Of a DNA stretch of 64,000 bases, positions 31,810 to 43,302 are shown in pieces. Every line of letters starts with the position of its first letter. The stretch's first letter is position 1. Position numbers and translations under genes: made by a program. The notes beneath the pieces were generated by a model. That model was given only the letters and a program-made list of their open reading frames with translations, did not search any database and had not been told where the DNA came from. Location of the stretch: contig JAACJM010000155.1 in the NCBI GenBank assembly GCA_013368315.1, positions 62,001-126,000 of the forward strand, read 5' to 3'. The stretch is from Tetrapyrgos nigripes (Eukaryota > Basidiomycota > Agaricomycetes > Agaricales > Campanellaceae).

Positions 31810-34568
31810 CTATTTTATCGGGCAGTCATGGAATGAGATGTGAAGACGGTATCTGGATAGGTGTCGGTGTCAAATACAAAGTACAGAAGGAAGTAGTTGC
31901 TAGGTGGAGGTGGGTGGTTGGTGGGTTCCTCCAACACGTCCCTCCCAAGGATGTTTTAGCACTCCTCGCAGCTTCACCACTGTCCCTCGAGTTCTCTTAC
32001 AATTCAAACCAATACTGTTGGGAACCCGCGTCTTACTGAGACAGCAGGAAAGCCCGTAGGGATGCGTAAGGCTCCGGTCCAGGTATGAAGTCGGTAAACA
32101 CAAAAGGAACTGGAGCTCGGGGAGCTGACGAATTGTCGAATGCTCATCTGAGAGGCGGAAGTGAGCGTCGGAGAGAAGGGTTTGAGGCAGACTCGTAACG
32201 ATGGATCCTCTGGGCATCGTCAGCATGGCAGTCTCAATCGCTTGGTTTGAGAGAAGAACCACTTCGAAGGCAACGACTTACCAGCAAGACCATCCTCAGT
32301 TGTAGAACTGAACCGATTTTCGCCTCTGCCAACCATGTTTATTTTATAGATCGATGAAGAGCAGAAGAGTCTGTAGTCAAAGATTTGTCCTTCTCTGTTC
32401 CTGGCAACGAAGTCGAGATTAATAAACCATACTCGGAAGGAACAGCTTCTTTCGCGGCCACTGCAGCCTTTTCTGAGTGCCCAAATCTGCCGCAAGCGAG
32501 AGTGTGGACACTACTGTACACATCTGCCGAGTTCTTTTGAAAATCTTCACCAAAGGTTGAAGAGAACTGAAACCGGCGGGAAAGGGGGCGGAAGTTGTCG
32601 AGAGGCTAGACCACGAGAAGGAAACTAGGAGTCTCTTGAGTCTTGATCCCAAAATGTATGGAACGAGCATTAATGATGAATGCACTGGTAGCTCGATATG
32701 GGTGGGTGTCTCTCATCGTCTAACTAGAATACTGGACGAGACAACACCGGAGCGGTCCTGCAAGTACGCATGCAATTAGCAAAACTTCTCCCGCACAAGG
32801 CAACGTTGCTGTGGTTGGACCTTCCAACATCCATTATTACCACACATCCGGCCGCAGCATCATGGATAACCAGGATCTGGCTATTTTGGCATCACATCAT
32901 TGGCATCATTTGTCCTTCCGTTTAGCCTCGGGCGTCAGGGCGTTAGGGCTGCATCGAACTGACGTGAGGTTGCAGGTATTTGGCACACCGTGGACATGGA
33001 TCTCGGGTATATAATCTGCAGGGGAAAAGGCTGTAAAGATGCCGTCCTCGGGTTGACAGTGGGTCTTATCGCACTTGTGTCGCACTGTAGATCACTAGAA
33101 CCTCGGGATGTAATTCGAGGGCAAAAAAAAACTAAATGGCGGCCTGGAGGAAACCGAGATCATGACGGTTCAACGTTACAGATCGCATCTGCCAGTGGAA
33201 CTGGCTTCTGGCTACAATAGACACCCAGATTCTACGCGAGTCTACGCGAGCTTAGACTCGCGAGCCAGTCTGTTGGTAATCTCACGTGGCTTGGTGGACT
33301 TTGAACGGGGCCAACGGAGTCCAGACTGGTATTTTTGGGCGTCGTTTTGGGAGCTTGGCGTGCGAATTTGAACTCGTAAAATTTTTTGTTCGCTGCGCGT
33401 CAAGAAAGCAGCGAGAGCGTTACAGACACTTGTATTCGCTGACATTCCAAAGGAAAGTTGTTGTAAGAGATGTATTAGAATGGTGTACTATTAAAAGGGT
33501 GTGGGCCAACGCTACGTGTGGCGGGTACGAGGCCGCCTCCACTCATCCTAAGGCTCCAACCAAATACAATTAAATGCTGTTATAACTGGTTAATAACAGG
33601 TTAAAATAATAACAAGTTACAGCTGACCCCAGTAACAGGTAGTAACTGGTTACGAGGCCTCTTAAAGGCCGAGTTAACTTATGTCGACCTCAAAAATTTT
33701 ACCACGACCTCAAACTCCCACCCCTTTTCATTGCCACAGCCGGTCTTTGCCCTTCCCAACAACCGGAATGTCCAGACTTGGTCTAGATGAGATCCAAGGA
33801 CCGTTAATGTCAATAACCACGATGTCATGCTAGCATGTCAAATTGGTCTGCTTAATGCCCTTCTTCCCTCTCACTTTCCACTGATTCTCCCTCCCTTCTG
33901 CATAACTTGAGTTAGACTACGTGAAAGGGCCTCGTAATTTGCCACGCAAAGTGATGGCCCTTTGCCCCAGTTATGAGTCCTATTGAGGACGAGTCTTATT
34001 GTGAGCTCAAATGGCCACACTTATTTGCACCCAGGGAAAGTATATCCTATTCTGTCAATGCAGTGGATTTGGCACGCAAATTCTCCACAAATTCTCTGTC
34101 AAGCTTTTGTCTGAGTCAAGCTACAAATGAATACCCAATCCATGGCCCACATCTACTTTTTCAGAGCCTATAATTCAATTGGCAGTGGGATGAGGACTTG
34201 TACCTGCCACTGTATACAGGGGCCCACACCGACGTATTAAGTAGAAGGGCAGATGCAAGGAAGTGATGCAGGTTATAAAATTCATTATTCCACCCCAGAT
34301 CAATAACTCAAGTCTCATCAGTGCTGGTCAATTTTCCCTTTTTGCTCCCATCCCACTCTCATCTCAATACTTGCAGGCAACATATGGCAGAGTACTACTT
34401 CAAACTGTCAAGTACAACATGTAATTTCCTATATCTCAATAAATGCAGGCATTTTCCTCTCTTCAGAGCATCAAATTGTCAAATCATCAAATCATAACCT
34501 TAGACAAACCTTTCAAGCTGCAAATTTGACTGACCACTGTGTTCATGGCTTGTCCTGGAGCAAATTAG
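31810..34568. other. Gene-poor stretch
   Basis: No gene recognised on either strand; the open frames are short and lack motifs. Contains a small palindromic patch at about 33235-33265 (TCTACGCGAG / CTCGCG words) and a run of TAACTGGTTA-like words at about 33580-33655. Confidence 0.45.
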
Positions 34569-35343
34569 TGTCAGAAATCCTTGTCTCAGCCACCTTCAGC
34601 TACACCTTCGGCACATGCTGTACCCATGCAATCCTTCATATTTCCATATCTGTCATTCTTACATCATTCACTGCCTAAGCCCAGAAACCCTCAGAGGGTT
34701 TTTTGATTATACCTATGTGCGCCCCCACCCTATTCTATTTCCATTTCATTTATTATGTCGATCATTCATTCTGTTCATCACTCCATATCTATATTCATTG
34801 TTTAACATTTGATTTGTTTATTCTATTTACCATTTGGGACTCGCGATCATTTAGTATATTAGTTATAGGAGCATCATAGTTAGTTGCAGAGTCTTGATAC
34901 AGGAGTTGGTTTCACTACTTGTATATAGGTAGTGTTTTCCTGTACTCAAGCCTTAGAATTGATCTTGTTGTTGTTTCCTCTCTGCATTGCGAATCAAGAA
35001 ATACGTGCACTACACTTGTGCGCAGCGAATCTAGTCGGATGACTCTCTCAGGAGTCATGGTTGTCTTGTATCCTTTAAAGGAGTTCTCGTTCTACATTCA
35101 CCATCCATTGTCATTCTCCTTGATCTAGTTCCTTGTTGTCATCTCAGTTGCCATACAGGCATGTAGATTGATCTGCCAGCAGCTTGGATCATTGGTCTTG
35201 TAGGCTTAGGGTTAGTGGGTGAGTAGTGTCACTCCCTCTTGCCGAAGCCACCCCTAGGTTCCAGACTCCTCCCGGGGCATTTTCCCCTCATCAACGAGCC
35301 CATTTGGCATTGAGAGGCTAGCCTGGCTTGAGGGTTTGTGACA
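34569..35343 (+). repeat. 5' LTR of the pol-less element
   Basis: 775 bp; differs from the 3' copy by several small indels and substitutions. Copia-2 landed 4 bp past its end. Confidence 0.88.
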
Positions 35344-35347
35344 GAAG

Positions 35348-35582
35348 TGTTGGAATTAAATGATAATGATCATATTACTAAGCTACTACGCATACGGCAT
35401 CAATCAGGTACTGCGGACATACAGTCAAATGATCATATGGATATACTTAGACTATTTATATTATTATACTACTTTGATTAATGATATATACTTGAGAGTC
35501 AAGCGAGATACGTTCGCACACTCTTACCCCCCACTTTGTGACTCTCACTAAGACTATTTGCTAAGATAACCTAAGTTTAATA
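35348..35582 (+). repeat. Copia-2 5' LTR
   Basis: 235 bp, TGTTGGAATT...GTTTAATA; three substitutions relative to 40150-40384. Confidence 0.95.
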
Positions 35583-35596
35583 GGTTATGGGCCCCG
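35583..35596 (+). promoter_or_regulatory. Copia-2 primer binding site (half initiator-tRNA type)
   Basis: GGTTATGGGCCCCG begins at the first base after the LTR and is complementary to the anticodon arm of initiator tRNA-Met, as in Drosophila copia. Confidence 0.78.
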
Positions 35597-35675
35597 CCTA
35601 GCTTGCTATAACTCCGATAAACACTTGTTCTACTCTGCTTTACTCTCTACTCGTACTCTGTTCCTGGACTAGTAT

Positions 35676-38600
35676 ATGACTAGTCGACAAACTCGATCTC
35701 AAGGATCAGCCCCAGATATCCCACTTCCTACTACCAGTCGCCACTCTAGTGCACACCCCTCTGGTACCCAAACTCCTACTCCACCCGTATCATCCACTTC
35801 ACAAGCACAACCACTTGATCCTCTCTTCCAAAACCCTCTTCCATTTCCACTTGATCCCATTATGTCTGATGCTGGCGAAAATACTAGGACTGATGTCTGG
35901 GATACTGTCCCTACTCCACCATCATCTCCTCCATCTACCTCTACTTTGTCGGTCGCATTATCTATGCCCGAAAACACAAACCCCAACTACGTGATGCCGC
36001 TCAGCGACATCAACAAAGCTTTTGATTCCCTGACAGTTCTTACTGGCAGTGAGAATTGGAAGATGTGGTACTTCCGCGTTAATAACGCTTTACGGGTGAT
36101 TCGTCACCAACACTTTAAAAGTTCCGGGTTACATCCTGGTAATACTGTCAAACTAGCCTGTTTTAACGCTATTACAGGCAAGATTGATGATAAAATCATG
36201 ATCCACTACATCGAAGAGTCGGATGCGATAGAGCTTATCAAGAAGCTCAAGCAACGTTTCGACCCTTCATCCACAGTTCAAGAGTCTAACGAGCTGTGGA
36301 AACTCTTCAACTTACGTAAACCAGTCTGGGAGTTTGATAAGCTCCTCGACGAAGCTCAGGATCTGTGGGCTTCTATCAAGAAGAGAGACATAGATGTCTC
36401 AGATCAAGTCTTTTACTCAGCTCTAGTGGGGATTATTCCTCCACACTATCACTTTGTTCGCAGTTCTTACGAAGCAACTGTGGATGCAGCTGCAGCTACA
36501 TGGGATGCCACTACTGCAGCTGAAGGGGAGAAACCCGTATACAGAGCCGTCGACCTCATTGCGCGGCTAAAGAAGGAATTCACTAACTATCGTTTGAGCA
36601 ATGCTCGAACGTATCCTTCGAAGAAGTCCGACAAGAAGTCCAGTAGCACTAGTCAAGGCGGTGCTCAACGATCGGACAAGTCAAAAGGGGAACGCGCTAA
36701 CGCCGCAGCGCCGTTCCAGAAGCCTTCTGATGTCAAAAAGGATCGGAAGTGCTTCAACTGCAACAAGATGGGTCATACGACCCAGACATGCCCAGAACCG
36801 TGGACTGAAAAGTCCAAAGAAGCTATGAAGAAGAAAGGGATTACTAAACAATCCAACAAAGGCAAGACCAAGGAGAATGCATCAGTTGCCATCTCCATGC
36901 CTACGTCTTCTTCTTCTCAAATTGCGACTACGTCAACTTCGCAATTGGACTGGGTACAGTCGATTTCTTCGGGCGACGTTGAGATGGAAGACTCAGAGAC
37001 TCCGGTGAGTCATCATATTTCCCTACCTGCTTTTACCGCGATCTCTGACCAAGATCATACGCATATCATTGATTCTGGTGCTACTATACACTGTACACTG
37101 TATCTTAACTTACTTTTTAACGTTCATACTACGCCTGCCATAACTTTAACTGTTGCCAATTCAGAGCATCTAGATCTTCGATTAGCAGGCGATATGCGGG
37201 TAGAAATTAGGAAGGACAATGGTGAGTCTTCATCGATCACTCTTAAAAATGTATACTATAACTCAAAACTTCCGTTTACTTTAATCAGTATTTCACAAAA
37301 AGCGGACTATACTTTTACTTTTCATGATCATTTATGTACAATACGTAATGACAAGGACAATTTCATTGGCGTTATACACGAGAGCGCCAAACTTTACTCC
37401 ATCACAACTAAAAAATTGAGTGATAACGTTGCTACTTTAAGTTTATATGAACTTCACAAACAAATTGGTCATATGAGTTATACAAATCTAAAAACATTAC
37501 TAAAAACAGATAAATCTATTATTACAATCATTATTGATGATTGGACAGAAACTCAATGCAAAGACTGCATCATCAATAATATACATAGACTTTCTGTTCC
37601 GAAACAACGTACTTCAGAATTAGCAGAAAACTTCGGAGACCATTTTCATATTGATATATTTGGTCCATTACGAACTGCCTCTATTGAAGGCTACAAATAC
37701 TGGTTAACCATCGTCGACAACTGTACGCGTTGGTTAATATTATCTCCACTTAAAACAAAAGACGAAGCTTATACCCAATGGGTTACATTTACTACTGAAC
37801 TATTTACGCAATATGGTATCAAAGTTAAAATTCTACAATCAGACAACGATGCCGTATTTACTTCGGGTGCATTCAAAAACTACCTGAAAGCACAAGGTAC
37901 AATTGCACGTTATACAGTTCATGACACGCCTCAGCAAAATGGAGTTGCTGAAAACATACATCAACATATCATGAATAGTATTCGTGTTAATCTGCATACT
38001 GGAAAACTACCTAATTGTTTATGGTGGCATGCAGGACTTTATACTATGTACATACTTAATAGATCTCTGAAAACTGCATTAAAAATGCAAACTCCCTATT
38101 TTAAACGTTACGGTGTTAACGCAAACTTAGACAATCTACATAGCTTTGGTACACCTTGCATTGTATATGACGAAGCAAGAACTAGTAAACTAACTCCTAA
38201 AGGAAAACGTGGAGTTTGGTTAGGCTTTGACGATCATTCAAAAGGCCATTATGTCTACTTTGGTACTAAAGTGAATGTAGAACGCAACTTGCAATTCTTA
38301 ACGTCCAAATCGCAAGTTGAAGGGGAGTTACAAAACAAAAATCAAGAACCATCAGAAACTACAGAAGAAAATACAACTGAAACTCCAACTTCTCAGGAAC
38401 ACGAACCTGAACCAATGGATGTCGACGAAGACGAAACTAAACAACCTGATGGCCCAAGACGATCAAAAAGGATCCAAGAAGCCAGAGGTTTACTTTACGA
38501 TGAAGTTGAACAAAACATTGCTTTCTTCTTAACAGAATTCAATGTTTACTACGCTGATAACGTTGGCGATCCAATTTCATTCAAGGATGTACTCAATCAT

Positions 38601-40142
38601 CCACAACGTGATGCATGGTTTGATTCCATGAAAGCTGAGATAGAATCTCTAGAAAATCTAGGAACCTGGGAATACGTCAAACCTCCTGCTGATGCAAATA
38701 TCATTGGTTCCAGATTTGTCTACAAAACTAAGTACGAACTTGGCAAACAGACCAAATTGAAATCTAGACTAGTAGCACAAGGCTTTAGTCAACAAGAAGG
38801 CATTGATTACTACGCAAATGATATCTTTGCCCCTGTAGCACGCATGAGCAGTACACGTTTTATACTTGCTCTTGCAGCTTCATTAGACTATGAAACTACT
38901 CAGATTGATATTAAATCTGCCTATCTTTACGGAAACGTTACTGACAAGGAAACATTATACCTTCGTCCACCTCCAGGTAATTTACTACCTAATTTACCTG
39001 AAGGCTACGTACTTAAACTCAGAAAGACTCTATATGGGTTGAAACAAGCTGGTCGTCAATGGTATGAAAAATTATGCAATATTCTCATAAAGTTACTAGG
39101 ACTTGAGAAGTCTACTTACGATAATGCGGTATTCTACCGATATCATGAGAATAAACTCATTTTAATACTATCTTGTCACGTCGATGACATTACTTTATGT
39201 ACTATCAACAAAGCTACTGCACAAGCTTTTGTTACTGCACTTAGTGGACACGTCCAAGTCACTGACAGTGGAGAAATCCACTGGATTCTCGGTATGGAAA
39301 TTCAACGAGATAGGAATAATCATACTATTAAACTCCGTCAGAATCATTACATTGAGAATATTCTCAAACGATACAATTTTGACCAATTACATGCACGCCG
39401 TACACCTATGCTACCCGGGCAAAATCTTAGCCCTAGACCTGGGAGTGAACCGCAACGGGACGCCGCTGCTATTAAACACTATATGTCACTAGTCGGTGGT
39501 TTACGATATGTCGCTGACTGTACTAGGCCAGACATTGCATATTGTACTGGTCAACTAGCAAGATACCTTAATGATCCAGGTGAAGAGCATTACGCTGCAG
39601 CTAAACAATGCTATCTTTATCTAAAAGGAACTTGCGATTACTGGCTCAACCTAGGGAGCCCTACTATTACTTCTACTTATGGATTTGCCGACTCTGATGG
39701 TATGTCCACGTATGGCAATAAACCAATCATGGGCTATGCATTCAAATTTGCTGAATCGCTTATTTCTTGGTCAAGTAAGCGAGGCACACTGGTAACTTTA
39801 TCAGTTACTGAGGCTGAACTATGCGCACTCGCTCATGCCTCACAAGAAGCTATTTATTTGAAAGGTTTTATAGAAGAAATTCTAAATGCCGAACAGGAGC
39901 CAGTACTTATCAACTCAGATAGTGCATCTACTTTGGCAATTATACGTGCTCCTGAAGAACAACATACTCAAAGAACTAAGCATTTCAATATCCGTAAAAA
40001 CTTCCTTACTGATCGGATACATCAACGATACATACGAGTTAAACATGTGTCAACTAATGATCAACTTGCGGATATACTTACGAAAGCTCTCTCCGCTGAT
40101 AAGATCAAGCATTTCTCCCGATTACTAGGGATATCCGCTTGA
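35676..40142 (+). CDS. gag-pol: Copia-2 Gag-Pol polyprotein
   Basis: 1488 aa in one frame, ATG 94 nt after the LTR and TGA directly before the purine tract. In order: gag (about 100-340), zinc knuckle CFNCNKMGHTTQTC (about 358), aspartic protease IIDSGATIH (about 465), integrase zinc region (about 590-650) and catalytic core with HIDIFGP, QSDNDAVF and NGVAEN (about 657-757), a variable linker, RT with YGLKQAGRQWYEKL and HVDDITL (about 1168), and RNase H with FADSDG, SVTEAELCAL and NSDSAST (about 1335-1415). The catalytic residues expected for each domain are present. Usual Copia polyprotein length. Confidence 0.96.
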   Translation: MTSRQTRSQGSAPDIPLPTTSRHSSAHPSGTQTPTPPVSSTSQAQPLDPLFQNPLPFPLDPIMSDAGENTRTDVWDTVPTPPSSPPSTSTLSVALSMPENTNPNYVMPLSDINKAFDSLTVLTGSENWKMWYFRVNNALRVIRHQHFKSSGLHPGNTVKLACFNAITGKIDDKIMIHYIEESDAIELIKKLKQRFDPSSTVQESNELWKLFNLRKPVWEFDKLLDEAQDLWASIKKRDIDVSDQVFYSALVGIIPPHYHFVRSSYEATVDAAAATWDATTAAEGEKPVYRAVDLIARLKKEFTNYRLSNARTYPSKKSDKKSSSTSQGGAQRSDKSKGERANAAAPFQKPSDVKKDRKCFNCNKMGHTTQTCPEPWTEKSKEAMKKKGITKQSNKGKTKENASVAISMPTSSSSQIATTSTSQLDWVQSISSGDVEMEDSETPVSHHISLPAFTAISDQDHTHIIDSGATIHCTLYLNLLFNVHTTPAITLTVANSEHLDLRLAGDMRVEIRKDNGESSSITLKNVYYNSKLPFTLISISQKADYTFTFHDHLCTIRNDKDNFIGVIHESAKLYSITTKKLSDNVATLSLYELHKQIGHMSYTNLKTLLKTDKSIITIIIDDWTETQCKDCIINNIHRLSVPKQRTSELAENFGDHFHIDIFGPLRTASIEGYKYWLTIVDNCTRWLILSPLKTKDEAYTQWVTFTTELFTQYGIKVKILQSDNDAVFTSGAFKNYLKAQGTIARYTVHDTPQQNGVAENIHQHIMNSIRVNLHTGKLPNCLWWHAGLYTMYILNRSLKTALKMQTPYFKRYGVNANLDNLHSFGTPCIVYDEARTSKLTPKGKRGVWLGFDDHSKGHYVYFGTKVNVERNLQFLTSKSQVEGELQNKNQEPSETTEENTTETPTSQEHEPEPMDVDEDETKQPDGPRRSKRIQEARGLLYDEVEQNIAFFLTEFNVYYADNVGDPISFKDVLNHPQRDAWFDSMKAEIESLENLGTWEYVKPPADANIIGSRFVYKTKYELGKQTKLKSRLVAQGFSQQEGIDYYANDIFAPVARMSSTRFILALAASLDYETTQIDIKSAYLYGNVTDKETLYLRPPPGNLLPNLPEGYVLKLRKTLYGLKQAGRQWYEKLCNILIKLLGLEKSTYDNAVFYRYHENKLILILSCHVDDITLCTINKATAQAFVTALSGHVQVTDSGEIHWILGMEIQRDRNNHTIKLRQNHYIENILKRYNFDQLHARRTPMLPGQNLSPRPGSEPQRDAAAIKHYMSLVGGLRYVADCTRPDIAYCTGQLARYLNDPGEEHYAAAKQCYLYLKGTCDYWLNLGSPTITSTYGFADSDGMSTYGNKPIMGYAFKFAESLISWSSKRGTLVTLSVTEAELCALAHASQEAIYLKGFIEEILNAEQEPVLINSDSASTLAIIRAPEEQHTQRTKHFNIRKNFLTDRIHQRYIRVKHVSTNDQLADILTKALSADKIKHFSRLLGISA

Positions 40143-40149
40143 AGGGGAG

Positions 40150-40384
40150 TGTTGGAATTAAATGATAATGATCATATTACTAAGCTACTACGCATACGGC
40201 ATCAATAAGGTACTGCGGACATACGGTCAAATGATCATATGGATATACTTAGACTATTTATATTATTATACTACTTTGATTAATGATATATACTTGAGAG
40301 TCAAGCGAGATACGTTCGCACGCTCTTACCCCCCACTTTGTGACTCTCACTAAGACTATTTGCTAAGATAACCTAAGTTTAATA
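40150..40384 (+). repeat. Copia-2 3' LTR
   Basis: 235 bp; the right target duplication AGAAG follows at 40385-40389. Confidence 0.95.
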
Positions 40385-41439
40385 AGAAGATCAATTCTCC
40401 CATTGTCATTTGGGGGAATTCATTCAATTATCTTTATAATCCTATCCTATCCTTCATTCTTCCTTTCCATCAGTACCGAAAACCTCAAGGAGGGGTCAAC
40501 TTGTTTGAGAACCTCTTTGAGCACCTCAGGTACTGCCATCGGATGTCAACATTTTCCTCAGGAACTCACTACTTCTCTGGATCATCATTGGGGGTCGTTT
40601 TCCAGATGGGGGTATATTGGCTACAGTATGTTATGATGGGTCACTGCGGGTTTTAGGGGCGCAGTGTCAGTGCTTGATTGGTTGATCAGAACCGCTGGGT
40701 GGGTTATCTGGTTGATCATCTCATATTTGGTTCGCAGGAACGTTATGTTTAACCATATTCAGACATTGTTCGACTTCAAGACTTATATCATCCAATTCTA
40801 TCATATCCACATTCTTCAGCCAATTGTATCCTATGCTTTATGCTCATGGGAAGGCTTCGCGTTTGTTCAAAATCCTTTGGAAGGAGTAGGAGCTATACTC
40901 ACTCTAGAAGAACACATCGACCTATACTGAGATGCCTTGCAAGGGATTTTGACTGAATTTTGACAAACTGTCACAAAGAGGTGAGCGCTTAGATAGCAAT
41001 AACGAGGAGCTACAGGCTCAACTCAACTAACAGACAGCAGTAAGTACTGGAACTACAGTGCCCATCAGTAAAGGTGAAAGAAGTAATGAAAAGGGGAATA
41101 CACACCTGGTCCCAATGATGAAGAGGTCAAGATGGGGAACCAGGTGTCAGGGCAGGGTTTATATATGTAAAAGTAAAGCTGTAAAGAAAGCTGTAAAGAA
41201 AGCTGTAAAGGAAGCTGTAAAGGAAGCTGTAAAGGAAGCTGTCAAGAAGCTGTATTGAAGCTGTATCAGAGAAATGAAAGGTCCGGTGCATAGCATGTGG
41301 AACAAGGGTCAAATGGTGTAAAGATCCGAGGATATGGAGATAAGAAGAAATAAATAGTACCAAATATAGACGTCATGACACAAATGCATATCCTTGATGA
41401 GGACGCTATTAATTGTTATGCAATTCCCACATGAGACTT
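40385..41439. other. Internal region of the pol-less element, no clear gene
   Basis: Continues the element interrupted by Copia-2. Short frames (for example 40664-40930) have no recognisable motif. Contains the 12-mer tandem array at 41178-41255. Confidence 0.4.
41178..41255 (+). repeat. 12-bp minisatellite
   Basis: Six to seven copies of GCTGTAAAGRAA; a multiple of three, so it would encode repeated AVK(K/E) if translated. Confidence 0.85.
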
Positions 41440-42576
41440 ATTATTTGCCATGGAAGCTACCGTTGCCACAGAATACATGAAGGCATTAGCGTTAATCACC
41501 AGTAACCAGTTGGACACCAAGTTAATTCATGACCTGGATAATCAAAGAGCCTTACAACGTCAGATCAGAGACATGATTTGGTGAAATCCAGGAACAACAA
41601 ACCTCTGGGTGAATATGTGAACCCTGCCAGGTATATGAACAAATACACTAGGCTAGTGTTGTAAACGGTCCGGCTTGGCTCCAGCAAGCTGCTGAGCTGA
41701 GCCAGTTTTTTGAGCTGCGGCTCAGCTCCAGGTGGCTCTTGACCAACTCTGGCTCGAGTCGTAAAAGCCAGGTCAAATTCCCTCAGAGAGACTGCCCTCT
41801 AGCGACACCATAAATTAACCAAAAGTGTACTGTCTCAGTAGCTGACATCAGGGAGTGTCTTTGGAGCAAGTTTGGTGTACTTTGAGCAAGAAAGACCATG
41901 AGACCGTAACTCAAAAAAGTCGTTGTGCCTTAATTTGATAAGTTCTCATGGTAATTTAATTTCTAATTTTAGCACAATATTAAGGAAAATGATGTATCTC
42001 TTGGTTCAGAGTGCGCATACCATATCTAGAAGCTCGATTTCACTCCTGGAGTGTCAATATGACTTCTAAGGTCTCACTCCTACATTCCTATCTACATATC
42101 TAGAAGGGAAGTGGTTTTCACGGAATTTTAGCGACATGAGTCGTGACTAGCCAGATCTAAAAGCTGAGCTGAGCCATTTACATAAGGAGCCATTTGGAGC
42201 TGAGCCAGAGCCAGCCGTAGTCGAACCGTTACAACACTACACTAGGCAGTATCAAGCTCAATTCCCAATTACTGGAAGAGATCTCATGCGACCAGGTATG
42301 CCTGTAACTCACAATCTTATGGGAAACATTGAAAGGCAATTTTGGGAAGGAGGATACACCCAACCCACTATGCAAGAAGACATTATTCAGATGGATCATT
42401 ATGTCAACACACTATGCATTGGAGGATTCACAGACGAAGCTACTTGGGTAGTTCAACAGATCAACGTGCTTCTGGAGTACACCATTCAGCCAGACACTAT
42501 GAACATGTTTACAAGGGAAACCACAGAAGAGTCTCTGCAACAAGAATCTGGTATGCCTATGGAAGTCAACTCTTAG
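41440..42576 (+). pseudogene. Gag-like frame split by a hAT MITE
   Basis: Before the MITE one frame reads EYMKALALITSNQLDTKLI...LQRQIRDMIW, followed by a one-base shift to NPARYMNKYTR. After the MITE the frame resumes as QYQAQFPITGRDLMRPGMPV and runs to TAG at 42574-42576. Removing the 586-bp insert plus one 8-bp duplication restores continuity across 41653/42248. Position (5' half, sense strand of the LTR element) suggests gag, but there is no zinc knuckle and I do not recognise the family. Confidence 0.4.
41654..42239. mobile_element. hAT-type MITE
   Basis: 586 bp with perfect 11-bp terminal inverted repeats (TAGTGTTGTAA / TTACAACACTA) that extend imperfectly inward. It is flanked by an 8-bp duplication CACTAGGC (41646-41653, 42240-42247). 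The 8-bp duplication and TAGNG-type end are those of the hAT superfamily. No transposase. The interior is rich in GAGCTGAGCC-type words near both ends. Confidence 0.9.
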
Positions 42577-43302
42577 AGAATCTCAGGAAGATCAAGACAA
42601 CCAGAAACCCTTAGAGGGATTCTCAAATCCTTTTCGGACAACTATGGCTTGGATATTGTGCAAAAACAAACAAAAAATGATTGCCACACGTGTGTCGCAT
42701 ACCCCTTTTCTCTGGTGGATTGACTAGGAATACAAGGCCACAATATTAAGGCTACGTAGGCTATCATATTTGGAAAAGGTGATTGGGAACCTGGATTTGG
42801 AAATCCACAGAAGGATTTTCACCACCTTATACCCTTTGGGCCTTCAATCATATCTCTCTATCAACTATTAATGAATTTCAACACAGATAACCTTCGGAAG
42901 GTTTTATGTCTTGTACCTGGTCTAAAAGAAGATCAAGATGGATGTATCAATTTGGATTCAAGTTCTCTCATCATATTCCTATATTCTCGAACTCTTTCAT
43001 CATTATTTGTCATCAACTCATTTTCAGTTTTGCAAATTTTGATGTTCAACTTATTTTCGCACAAATATTCAAGAAGGACAGCACGCAATGCATGCATTTC
43101 ATGCATTTCATATACAAAAACAAGAAAAATAGCAATACAACAGAAAATACATGATTGACTAAAGTCCACAAGGAAGACGACAAAGAATACAAGTGTTCAA
43201 TACTACCAAAAATGATTTACCCTGTGCATGACCAAGACAAAATTGCACTTAGCAACAAAGTCAATGATGACAAAGACAGTCACATCAGGGCATCAATGAT
43301 GC
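42577..43302. other. Internal region of the pol-less element, no clear gene
   Basis: Only overlapping short frames on both strands, none with a recognisable motif. Confidence 0.4.

Larger units (their letters stand above)
35348..40384 (+). mobile_element. Intact Copia LTR retrotransposon
   Basis: 5037 bp, with 235-bp LTRs (35348-35582, 40150-40384) differing at three positions, flanked by a 5-bp duplication AGAAG (35343-35347, 40385-40389). It has a primer site after the 5' LTR, a purine tract AAGGGGAG before the 3' LTR and one uninterrupted Gag-Pol frame. Everything needed for autonomous movement appears present. Confidence 0.96.

Noticed and set aside
41178..41255. CRISPR-like array.
   Set aside because: Units are contiguous 12-mers without spacers; it is a minisatellite.
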